A stretch of DNA of 57,269 bases from assembly GCA_900545865.1 (NCBI GenBank), contig URAN01000014.1:1-57269 (forward strand), written 5' to 3'. The translations under genes and the position numbers were made by a program. Positions 51,001 to 57,269 of the stretch are shown piece by piece; the stretch's first letter is position 1, and every line of letters begins with the position of its first letter. Under the pieces are notes generated by a model that had not been told where the DNA came from, did no database searches, and saw only the letters and a list, made by a program, of their open reading frames with translations. This stretch comes from an uncultured Eubacteriales bacterium (lineage in GTDB: Bacteria > Bacillota > Clostridia > Monoglobales > Monoglobaceae).

Positions 51001-52787
51001 CGAAAGTTCAGTATCGCTTAAATAATGCGGGCGAATGGATAGATTATAACGGCGGCGGATTTGATGTGAAAGAGTATACCGTGGTTCAGCTCAGAGCCGA
51101 AAAGAACGGAAATGTCAGCGATGTGGCAAGCTATGTGTACGATTTTGTGCCGCTTGCGCCGATTATCACCTTGCCGTCCGGACGGTATGTTAAGTCGGAT
51201 AAGCTTCAGACTGAGATAAAATACGATGATCGTATTCCGATAAATGCGGACTATTCAATTTATTATCGTACCTGTTTTGATGAGCGCGACTATATCTATT
51301 CGGGTAAGAGAGATGTTTCTAAAACAATGTCTTTTAAGGCGTATGTTAAGAACGAAGAAACAGGTGCAATCAGCAAAAGCACGGTTCATTATTACATAAT
51401 CGAACCCGAAAATTCGGCAACGGGAAGCGTATATGTTGCGAATCCGTATGACGCGAACAGGCTTAGCGCGGACGTACTCGATACCGACCCGTATGCTGAC
51501 GGCATAAAGCTTGTTACTCAAAATAAGAACGCCGAGATACATTACTATTATTCGTATACAAAAACGGACGGAACGCAAGCGTCAACAAACTCGGTTATGT
51601 ATGACAACGCCGCACCGATAAAGGTTAATTCGTCAATGAAGGACATAACGATTTATGCATGGCTTGAAGACGCAAACGGTCGAATCGACACAAATACGTT
51701 TGTTCATCATATTGAGTTTGTAAAACTGGATGTTCCTCAAACATCGCTCGGCACAAAACAGGTACAGTTCCCGAAAGGAACAAAGTACACTCTGCTTGAC
51801 GAGTATAAAGATGACGAAAAGACATTTTTGTATTATACCACGGACGGCAGTGACCCGACCGATGAAACAAACGCAAACAGAAAGCTCTATGACGATGAAA
51901 CGCTGGATTTGTCGGGCGAAACCACAATTAAGGCGGTATATATGAATGCCTGCGGCATTTGTATAAACTGTATTGACGGAAAATTCGAAAAGTGTATCGA
52001 TAAGATTTACAGCAAGGTCGGAAGTTATACTTATACCGTTCCGACAAGGACGGGCGGCGGAGGAAGTGCAGGCGGAATCAATAAAGGTTCGTCAGACACG
52101 ACCGATAATACGCGAAAGTATACAAAAGATATTTTCGGAATCGAACATCCAACCCATATCGGATATATAAACGGGTATCCCGACGGCAGCGTTAAGCCTG
52201 ACGGCGAGATAACGCGTGAGGAAATTGCGGCGGTTCTGTACAGGGTTTACAGCAAGAGATATGACAAGCCGTTTTCGGCAACGGGAACACTTTTCCCCGA
52301 TGTAACCATGCAGAATTGGTCCGTTACCGAGGTTGAATATATGACCCAAAACGGCGTTATCAAAGGCTATCCCGACGGAGAGTTTAATCCGACAAATAAC
52401 TTGACGCGTGCCGAGTTTGCCGCTTTGATTTCGAGATATATTGATGCAAAAGAGGTTGACGATGCTGATGTGTTCGGTGATTTGTCAAATAAACATTGGG
52501 CATACAAGAATATAATGTCGCTGTACAGAGCAGGACTGATTCAAGGTTATGAGGACGGAACTTTCAAACCCGAAAACGAGGTTACGCGCGCAGAAGTTGT
52601 AACGGTAATCAACAAAATATTGGGAAGAAACCCGTCTGATAAATATGTTAAAACGCTCGACCTTAACCCGTTCACCGACCTGATTCCGGAAAAGTGGTAT
52701 TATACCGCAATGTTAGAGGCAACGGTTACACACGATTATTATCTCGATGATAAAAACGTTGAGATAAAGTGGGAGAACTGTAAGTAA
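48087..52787 (+). CDS. SLH surface protein with chitobiase-type repeats
   Basis: This ~1566-residue exported protein has a long signal peptide (hydrophobic core about 24-42, cleavage after VFA near 47). A cohesin-like domain follows (~60-290, GETADIYVAVDNP, AVKITYDPNYFKF). A long series of beta modules comes next (~300-1330), at least three with the chitobiase C-terminal motif (I/L)(L/F)YTTDGSDP. Three SLH motifs end the protein (~1350-1560, GYPDGSVKPDGEITREE, GYPDGEFNPTNNLTRAE, GYEDGTFKPENEVTRAE). Such repeats are common in carbohydrate-active surface proteins but have no catalytic role. The start may be TTG at 48078 (4 bases after GGGAGG) or ATG at 48087 (13 bases). It is a likely wall-bound partner of the dockerin protein. 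Confidence 0.82.
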   Translation: MREIKPTDNIKTTFFNRKNRHGMTRLLSVLLAAFMMLMSLPSAFVFADDADDAAKRSRTVYVHAQGKNPTGTSSVSTVYMGETADIYVAVDNPNKGETQTVPDPNDSTKTTTKHLEPQYDLNGIAVKITYDPNYFKFEENNNLKPNQDDNPSQVSPINYKVPTEEYDGETDSSNFINYYVLGSAYSGSGLKTEVIDGKTYNSAYLIVFYQNGYVPQKIEGHDWYNLVKLPLTPLKSGSTNVFIDVSSGGEHQLQLFAKNVGDEVEEQYFNCSAVNGGYHQIIIKDKLKPSLPTANPPAGKYTEKQDVRLDADDDCKIFYSINGGAEMEYDRQNEQPIEIEATSEITCYAVRTSDNRRSDTVKFVYEIIPKAPRLFDSSKRQIPNIYNESSPYKVYVGDSEIFNESEPISASSDVYYTFSTTLNEDSVADGSDPETEWVKVRKTDPTISIDKRRTIKLITVKTGEKSDIAYYYLGVLPKEVEASPSSGDYTSKIDVELTCATAGAKILYTTDGSDPVTNGIEYTNKVTLGKDTTVRVAALYDGLYSNVKSFYYRFDYRNDMGVEAFYPSGTYEGSVKVTLTANNPANNIKFRYDTDPIGQWRDYTDVLEIDKTTKIIAKVIDPINSNEGDETVFDYIIKPKAPVFSPPTTQFTSNDIVSIYCNDSTKDNTGRYKLFYTTDGSDPITSPSRKQADDVSDMARVDITGYTVIKAVVLLDDTTYSTVVTQSYDVVSKRPVQPLVTLEPGKYTRKISSDTGYTTQFVPVPEGTKIYYTISYDGTFKPDPIPGTADTKEYKGENIEVKGKTIIKAVAVNVFNVKSDIGIFGYTVAPEPPQAAPSAQISGTDLPIVPVDAVKGSKVIYTLNDFNNEFECADGKFYINTKTGEAFSDAGCTVRLGSESGKTYLDKAELVIKSELDGVMSSENMYVYKCGGAAETLAAPYADKNTGVYEEIKQDDNNTLLKVNFYSLNNNAKVQYRLNNAGEWIDYNGGGFDVKEYTVVQLRAEKNGNVSDVASYVYDFVPLAPIITLPSGRYVKSDKLQTEIKYDDRIPINADYSIYYRTCFDERDYIYSGKRDVSKTMSFKAYVKNEETGAISKSTVHYYIIEPENSATGSVYVANPYDANRLSADVLDTDPYADGIKLVTQNKNAEIHYYYSYTKTDGTQASTNSVMYDNAAPIKVNSSMKDITIYAWLEDANGRIDTNTFVHHIEFVKLDVPQTSLGTKQVQFPKGTKYTLLDEYKDDEKTFLYYTTDGSDPTDETNANRKLYDDETLDLSGETTIKAVYMNACGICINCIDGKFEKCIDKIYSKVGSYTYTVPTRTGGGGSAGGINKGSSDTTDNTRKYTKDIFGIEHPTHIGYINGYPDGSVKPDGEITREEIAAVLYRVYSKRYDKPFSATGTLFPDVTMQNWSVTEVEYMTQNGVIKGYPDGEFNPTNNLTRAEFAALISRYIDAKEVDDADVFGDLSNKHWAYKNIMSLYRAGLIQGYEDGTFKPENEVTRAEVVTVINKILGRNPSDKYVKTLDLNPFTDLIPEKWYYTAMLEATVTHDYYLDDKNVEIKWENCK

Positions 52788-52802
52788 TATTAATATTAAA
52801 TT

Positions 52803-52870
52803 TAAAAGAGGAGGCAGCAAAATGAAAATTCGGTTATCCGAAAAATTATTTTGTCGCATCCTCTTTTTTA
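52803..52870. terminator. Terminator after the SLH cluster
   Basis: AAAAGAGGA pairs with TCCTCTTTTT across a long inner region that can itself fold (GCAAAAT with ATTTTGT). The ends are A-rich and T-rich, so it may serve both convergent genes. Confidence 0.7.
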
Positions 52871-52896
52871 TGAATATGTCCGAATCAGATTTTGAA

Positions 52897-53616
52897 TCAA
52901 TCCAAAATCTTGCCGTCAACCGAGATTGTTACAACCTGCCACGGAATGAACTTTCCGCTGTTTTTGAGTGCGTTTTTTGCGGCGTGTTCAATTCCGCCGC
53001 AACATGGAACTTCCATTCTGACAACGGTAACGCTTTGAACATCATTATCGGCGATAATCTGTGTCAGCTTTTCGCTGTAATCAACATCGTCAAGCTTGGG
53101 ACAGCCGATGAGCGTTACCTTTCCGCGCATAAACTCACGATGCATATTCGCATATGCATAGGCCGTACAATCCGCGGCAATCAAGAGTTTTGCTCCGCTG
53201 AAATACGGTGCGTTTATCGGAACAAGCTTAATTTGGCACGGCCATTGCGCAAGCTCGGACGAAATATGCTGTTGGTCGCCGTTGTTCGGTTTGTCCGCCG
53301 CAGTGTTACGTTTGAATTGCATAAGTTTATGCCCAGGGCAGCCGTGATGTTCGAGTTCTAAACGGGTTTCATTTGATTTTTTCTTCATATTCTCGGCAAC
53401 AGCCGCCTCGTCATATGCCGCGGCTTCACGCTCGACAAAGGTAATCGCCCCGGTCGGACAAGTGGGTAAACAGTCACCGAGTCCGTCACAATAATCATCT
53501 CTGAGCAATTTTGCCTTGCCGTTCACCATTCCGATTGCGCCCTCGTGACAAGCCGCCGCGCACGCGCCGCAGCCGTTGCATTTTTCTTCGTTGATTTCAA
53601 TTATTCTTCTTATCAT
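52897..53616 (-). CDS. 4Fe-4S ferredoxin-type protein
   Basis: This 239-residue cytoplasmic protein has an N-terminal ferredoxin domain. The first motif CNGCGACAAAC binds one 4Fe-4S cluster. The second, CDGLGDCLPTCP, has leucine where the second cysteine is expected, so the second cluster may be incomplete or use another ligand. The C-terminal region carries further conserved cysteines (HGCPGHK, WPCQIK, ADCTAYA, IGCPKLDD, VPCCGG) and looks like a metal or redox domain. AAGGAG lies 9 bases before the ATG. The gene is divergent from a Crp/Fnr regulator, a pairing often seen with hybrid-cluster proteins in clostridia, although no hcp gene is here. Redox partner unknown. Confidence 0.85.
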   Translation of the reverse strand: MIRRIIEINEEKCNGCGACAAACHEGAIGMVNGKAKLLRDDYCDGLGDCLPTCPTGAITFVEREAAAYDEAAVAENMKKKSNETRLELEHHGCPGHKLMQFKRNTAADKPNNGDQQHISSELAQWPCQIKLVPINAPYFSGAKLLIAADCTAYAYANMHREFMRGKVTLIGCPKLDDVDYSEKLTQIIADNDVQSVTVVRMEVPCCGGIEHAAKNALKNSGKFIPWQVVTISVDGKILD

Positions 53617-53875
53617 ATTATATGTCTCCTTTTCTTTCTTGACTTTATGAGTGGATTATACTATAATAAAAATAAAAAATCTGTTGTTAGAACAACAAAA
53701 TAATAATTTTTTGAAAAATTCGAAAATAATTATAAACAGCGGATTTAATTGCTCGTGCGAAATTTTCCTTAGATATGCCTCGGAAACACACATGGGTGAA
53801 AAATCTCTTATATTTCGGTTAAGAGAAAATTAATTACTGTTTGTGCCGACACAGGGCGGCGGAATGGAGATTTTT

Positions 53876-54562
53876 ATGGATTCAAAACAAAAATCGAAAA
53901 ACACGGTTGAGATAATGTCAAAGATTCCGTTGTTTGACGGAATGACCGCAGCAGAGAAAGATAAATTTTTATCCTCGGCAAAATATAAAATTAAAACATT
54001 TAAAAAAGGTGAAACTATATTCCGCGAAGGCACGGGAACGAAATCTATGGGAATCGTTTTGAGTGGTGCGGTACTTGTTGAGCATTCGGATGTATGGGGT
54101 AACAATACCGTTTTGGGCGGTGCGAAAACAGGAGGGGTATTCGGCGAGGTTTATGCATGCCTGCCGGATACGCCGCTGTTGATTAGCGTTGCCGCGACCG
54201 AAAATTCTGAAATTATGTTGATTGATATATCCGATATTATAATAGGTATAAATATAGCCGAGGGTTATAAGGTGCGTATTTTGACAAACCTTTTGAAAAT
54301 CTGTGCAAACAAAAGCCTTGAACTTTCACGAAAAATTTTGCATAACGGTTCAAAAACGATAAGAGGAAGGCTTATGTCCTATTTTTCGGAGTGTATTCAA
54401 AAATCGGGCGCATACAAATTTGATATTCCGTACAATCGGCAACAGCTCGCCGATTATCTCGGCGTTGACCGAAGCGCAATGTGCAGCGAACTTTCCAAAA
54501 TGCAAAAAGAAGGGATTATCTCATATCACAAGAATTCTTTTAAGATAGAAGATGAGAAATAA
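53876..54562 (+). CDS. Crp/Fnr family regulator
   Basis: This 228-residue regulator has a cyclic-nucleotide-type sensor domain (about 10-120, FREGTGTKSMGIVLSGAV and GGVFGEV) and a C-terminal Crp helix-turn-helix (~175-215, NRQQLADYLGVDRSAMCSELSKMQKEG). The cysteines of classical Fnr are absent. The sensor keeps no clear cAMP-binding signature, so the ligand is open; related clostridial proteins respond to redox or nitrosative stress. Open frame begins at 53843, but GGAG lies 6 bases before the ATG at 53876. It is divergent from the 4Fe-4S gene, its likely target. The 260-base gap between them showed no operator I could support. Confidence 0.88.
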   Translation: MDSKQKSKNTVEIMSKIPLFDGMTAAEKDKFLSSAKYKIKTFKKGETIFREGTGTKSMGIVLSGAVLVEHSDVWGNNTVLGGAKTGGVFGEVYACLPDTPLLISVAATENSEIMLIDISDIIIGINIAEGYKVRILTNLLKICANKSLELSRKILHNGSKTIRGRLMSYFSECIQKSGAYKFDIPYNRQQLADYLGVDRSAMCSELSKMQKEGIISYHKNSFKIEDEK

Positions 54563-54590
54563 ATTTTTTTAAATTTTTTCAAAAAAGGGG

Positions 54591-54644
54591 TTGACAAATT
54601 GAAAAAAGGTGCTATAATATAGTTAAAGGTCAAAGAAAGTCAAA
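54591..54644 (+). promoter_or_regulatory. ctsR promoter with CtsR box
   Basis: TTGACA (54591-54596) and TATAAT (54613-54618) are 16 bases apart. The CtsR operator GGTCAAAGAAAGTCAAA (54628-54644) follows at the expected transcription start, matching the RGTCAAA-NAN-RGTCAAA consensus. A further half-site-like GTCAGA comes next. The operon is therefore self-repressed and released by heat. Confidence 0.93.
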
Positions 54645-54743
54645 GTCAGATTTGATAATTAAAAAGTCTGAAACGACTTTCGGGATACTCGCCGAAATAA
54701 TGCGGCGAGAGAGTAATTAAGGATTTAAGAAGGTGATTGTCGC

Positions 54744-55211
54744 ATGAAACTCAGCAATATTATCGAGGATTTTATTAAGGAGATGATTTCAGAGGGTGAC
54801 GGCGATGAAGTAGAGCTAAAGCGTAACGAGCTTGCGGGGCGGTTCGGATGTGTTCCGTCGCAAATCAACTATGTTATATCAACCAGGTTTTCGCCTGAGA
54901 GAGGATATATAGTTGAAAGCCGACGCGGCGGCGGAGGTTATATAAAAATCACGAGGGTAAGACCGAAACAAGACGTTCGGATGATGCACGTTGTGAACTC
55001 AATTGGAAATTACCTTTCATACGGCGATGCGGTCGCAATAGTCAGAAATTGTTTTGATTATGATTTAATCGCCGAAAAAGAGGCAAAGCTTATTATTGCG
55101 GCGATGTCGGATAAATCGATTCCGCTGAAACAGCCCGAACAGGATTTTGTGCGAGCGTGTATTTTGAAAAATATGCTGCTTACCCTTGAAATAGCGGGTA
55201 AGAGCGAATAA
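54744..55211 (+). CDS. ctsR: Heat-shock repressor CtsR
   Basis: This 155-residue repressor binds tandem RGTCAAA sites at clp and related genes. The N-terminal winged helix (about 1-70) includes ELAGRFGCVPSQINYVISTRF and the glycine-rich wing ESRRGGGGYIKI, which senses temperature in Bacillus. The C-terminal domain (~75-155) mediates dimerisation and McsB control. AAGGTG lies 9 bases before the ATG. A perfect CtsR box overlaps its own start of transcription. It leads the operon ctsR-mcsA-mcsB. Confidence 0.96.
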   Translation: MKLSNIIEDFIKEMISEGDGDEVELKRNELAGRFGCVPSQINYVISTRFSPERGYIVESRRGGGGYIKITRVRPKQDVRMMHVVNSIGNYLSYGDAVAIVRNCFDYDLIAEKEAKLIIAAMSDKSIPLKQPEQDFVRACILKNMLLTLEIAGKSE

Positions 55212-55236
55212 TGACAGAAAAAAGGAGAGATATATT

Positions 55237-55776
55237 ATGAAATGCCAAAAATGTAATGAAAGAGAAGCAACAACACATTTGACAAGGATTGTCAACGGAT
55301 ATAAAGAAGAGCTGCATTTGTGTTCCGAATGTGCGGCTCATTCACAAGAGTATGAGGATATGAAAGCCGATATGAATGTCGGGTTCAGTGATTTCTTGCT
55401 CGGTCTCATCGGCGGCAACAAAAAGAAACAGGCCGCGGCGATTTCGCCGACAGAGCAAAATACAGATGTTTGTCCGACCTGTCATATGACATTCAGCGAC
55501 TTTTTGAATACGGGCAAGCTGGGCTGCGGTGATTGTTATTCGGCATTTCGCAACAGACTCATTCGGCCGATTAAACAGATTCACGGAACATATGAACATA
55601 CGGGAAAGGTTCCGGTTCGCGGCGGAGGAAACGTTGTCCGTGAAAAAAAGATTTCAAAGCTCGAAAGCGAGCTGAACGCGGCGGTTATGAAACAGGATTT
55701 TGAAACCGCGGCGAAGCTGCGTGACGAAATAAAATCAATGAAAGCGTCGGACGGCGAAGATGCAAAGGAGGCGTAA
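55237..55776 (+). CDS. mcsA: McsA, activator of the protein-arginine kinase
   Basis: This 179-residue protein has two zinc-binding CxxC pairs at the N-terminus (CQKC, CSEC) and another two in the middle (CPTC, CGDC). A C-terminal UVR motif (~145-175, ISKLESELNAAVMKQDFETAAKLRDEI) follows. McsA binds and activates McsB, and with it tags damaged proteins by arginine phosphorylation for ClpCP. It lies 25 bases after ctsR and 4 bases before mcsB, whose ribosome site is inside its last codons. Confidence 0.95.
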   Translation: MKCQKCNEREATTHLTRIVNGYKEELHLCSECAAHSQEYEDMKADMNVGFSDFLLGLIGGNKKKQAAAISPTEQNTDVCPTCHMTFSDFLNTGKLGCGDCYSAFRNRLIRPIKQIHGTYEHTGKVPVRGGGNVVREKKISKLESELNAAVMKQDFETAAKLRDEIKSMKASDGEDAKEA

Positions 55777-55780
55777 GTTT

Positions 55781-56794
55781 ATGTGGTACACAGAATGCGG
55801 AAACGAATGTGATGTGGTTTTATCGAGCCGTATCCGTCTTGCAAGAAACATAAAAGGGATTCCGTTCCCGGCTAAGGCAAGCAAAGAACAGCAAAAACAG
55901 GTTATCGATATTTGTAAAAACGCAGTCAAAGACAGCGAGATAAAGCTGAATTATATCGATATGAATTCGATGAAGGATTATGAAAAACAAGCGATTGCGG
56001 AATGTCATATAATAAGTCCTCAAATGATGAATAACAGCGTTGAGCGCGGTGTTCTGTTGAGTGATGACAATTCAATAAGCGTGCTTGTCAACGAAGAGGA
56101 TCATTTAAGGATTCAGTGTATGGCGGCAGGTTTTAACCTTGAACAATGCTACAGAGCGGCGAATCGCATAGACGATATAATCGAACAGCATACCGATTAT
56201 GCGTTCGACGGCAAGTTCGGATACCTCACCTGTTGCCCGACAAACCTCGGCACGGGAATGAGGGCATCGGTTATGGTTCACCTTCCGGGGCTTACGCTCA
56301 GCGGAAATATAAATCGTATAATCGATTCGCTCAGCCAGCTCGGAATGACCGTTCGCGGAATTTTCGGCGAAGGCTCAAAGGCAACGGGAAATATATATCA
56401 GATTTCCAACCAGACAACGCTCGGCGATTCTGAGGATAATATCTTAGAGCGGTTTGAACAGGTTATAACCGAGGTTATAGATAAAGAAAAAGAGCTGCGC
56501 CGAAAGATTTATGATTCCGATAAATACGGGGTTCAAGATAAGCTTATGCGGTCGTTCGGCACATTGACAAACGCGGTTGTTATCTCATCGTCAGAGGCGA
56601 TGGATAGGTTGTCGGATGTCAGGTTCGCGGTTGAACTCGGTATAATTACCGATATTGATTATAAAAAGCTGAATGAGGCATTGTATACGGTTCTTCCGGC
56701 AAATATAATCAAGAATTATAACACGGCAACTCCGCAGGAGAGGGATTTAAAACGCGCCGATGTTGTAAAGGATGTTCTCTGTAAGAGAAAATAA
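55781..56794 (+). CDS. mcsB: McsB, protein-arginine kinase
   Basis: This 337-residue enzyme of the ATP:guanido phosphotransferase fold phosphorylates arginines on damaged proteins and on CtsR. It shows the N-terminal SSRIRLARNIKGIPFP, the catalytic loop with C151/C152 (TCCPTNLGTGMRAS) and the substrate region YQISNQTTLG. The C-terminal RDLKRAD matches the phospho-arginine sensing pocket. The ATG at 55781 has AAGGAGG upstream within mcsA; the frame from 55760 is not the start. In most clostridia clpC follows directly; here the operon runs into repeats instead. Confidence 0.95.
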   Translation: MWYTECGNECDVVLSSRIRLARNIKGIPFPAKASKEQQKQVIDICKNAVKDSEIKLNYIDMNSMKDYEKQAIAECHIISPQMMNNSVERGVLLSDDNSISVLVNEEDHLRIQCMAAGFNLEQCYRAANRIDDIIEQHTDYAFDGKFGYLTCCPTNLGTGMRASVMVHLPGLTLSGNINRIIDSLSQLGMTVRGIFGEGSKATGNIYQISNQTTLGDSEDNILERFEQVITEVIDKEKELRRKIYDSDKYGVQDKLMRSFGTLTNAVVISSSEAMDRLSDVRFAVELGIITDIDYKKLNEALYTVLPANIIKNYNTATPQERDLKRADVVKDVLCKRK

Positions 56795-56992
56795 CGCGGA
56801 ACGAGGAATTAATTATAAGTATAACCGCGTTATTTGATGAACATCTTACGGGGCGTCGAGGACGCCGCCCCCTACAACCAAACGTTATGTATGCGAATCC
56901 CTGTAGGAGACGGCTCTCGTCTGCTGACTCGGTCAAATCGCAAAACGATTGCCACTGGCAATCTGAGACCTCGATGTCCCGAACATACGAAC
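56795..56992. other. Non-coding stretch after mcsB
   Basis: No gene is seen. AACGCGG near the mcsB stop can pair with CCGCGTT at 56832-56838. A GC-rich palindromic piece GGGGCGTCGAGGACGCCGCC lies around 56851-56870, followed by CCCTACA; this type of sequence recurs as an intergenic repeat in clostridial genomes. No clpC start is present. Confidence 0.5.
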
Positions 56993-57269
56993 AAACAACA
57001 CAAATTATATTGATATAAAAAGTGCTCCCGAAAAAAGAGGGTTGTACCCGAAATTTTTTGGGAAGAGGAAACGCCGCGACGCAAACGATGGATTTTATCT
57101 GTGATAAAATTCGAGTAAGCAAAGCGTGCAGGATGATGTAAGGGGATGTCATTTAAAATATAAATAAACTGCTGATAAACAACACAAATTATATTGATAT
57201 AAAAAGGGCTCCCGAAAAAAGAGGGTTGTACCCGAAATTTTTTGGGAAGAGGAAACGCCGCGACGCAAA
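56993..57269 (+). repeat. 184-bp tandem repeat, at least 1.5 units
   Basis: Positions 56993-57085 and 57177-57269 are the same apart from one base at 57023/57207. The period is 184 bp and the array runs off the window. Each unit holds a copy of the structured repeat (copy B 57022-57129, copy C from 57206). No open frame with a ribosome site spans the unit. Confidence 0.9.
57022..57129 (+). repeat. Dispersed structured repeat, copy B
   Basis: A first hairpin (CCCGAAAAAA at 57027-57036 with TTTTTTGGG at 57054-57062) is followed by the conserved linker GAAGAGGAAACGCCGC. A second hairpin (57091-57099 with 57103-57111) and the GCGTGC end follow. The same plan, with different stem sequences, appears in copy A at 45433. 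Confidence 0.7.

Overview
The window looks like chromosomal DNA of a Gram-positive anaerobe of the Bacillota, class Clostridia (gut or rumen type). Pointers are a ctsR-mcsA-mcsB heat-shock operon with a CtsR box, a T-box leader before a stand-alone trpB, strong GGAGG ribosome binding sites with frequent TTG/GTG starts, very large S-layer-homology (SLH) surface proteins, dockerin and cohesin-like modules, a CotJC-type manganese catalase and a 4Fe-4S protein. No species can be named from the sequence alone.

Layout. 1-5.2 kb: 5' part of a ClC-type anion transporter, a heterodimeric ABC exporter, then a scar holding two 5'-truncated genes. 5.2-8.9 kb: DUF1003 protein, PucR-type regulator, Hsp20, a split CHR (chromate-type) transporter. 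8.9-14 kb: a potassium module, ktrB-ktrA-small membrane protein-kdpD-like-kdpE, with no kdpFABC. 14-18 kb: recombinase remnant, MFS transporter, Mn catalase, MarR-TauE operon. 18.0-18.7 kb: tRNA-Asn whose 3' end is duplicated around a ~0.4 kb hairpin-rich insert. 19-34 kb: two giant surface-protein genes in one operon. 34-36 kb: T-box/trpB2. 36-40.2 kb: MarR-alcohol dehydrogenase-aldehyde dehydrogenase-DegV operon with twin operators, preceded by a broken iron alcohol dehydrogenase. 40.4-42.4 kb: tyrosine recombinase, a candidate invertible promoter cassette and a TetR regulator. 42.5-52.8 kb: a dockerin protein and two SLH proteins with cohesin-like domains. 52.9-56.8 kb: 4Fe-4S protein, Crp/Fnr regulator, ctsR-mcsA-mcsB. 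The right edge holds a 184-bp tandem repeat whose core recurs at 45.4 kb.

How the genes may work together. The strongest unexplained signal is at 41235-41537. Two exact 20-bp inverted repeats begin 10 bp after a tyrosine recombinase gene. They bracket a 263-bp segment holding a leftward sigma-A-like promoter and a rightward terminator. This is the layout expected of a phase-variable promoter switch. If flipped, it would fire toward the TetR gene and the dockerin/SLH surface cluster, so the cell surface may be switched ON/OFF. That is inference from layout; a terminator-like hairpin between the switch and the TetR gene complicates the model.

All calls come from reading the sequence by eye; no database search was run. 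Names above family level are given only where motifs are clear.
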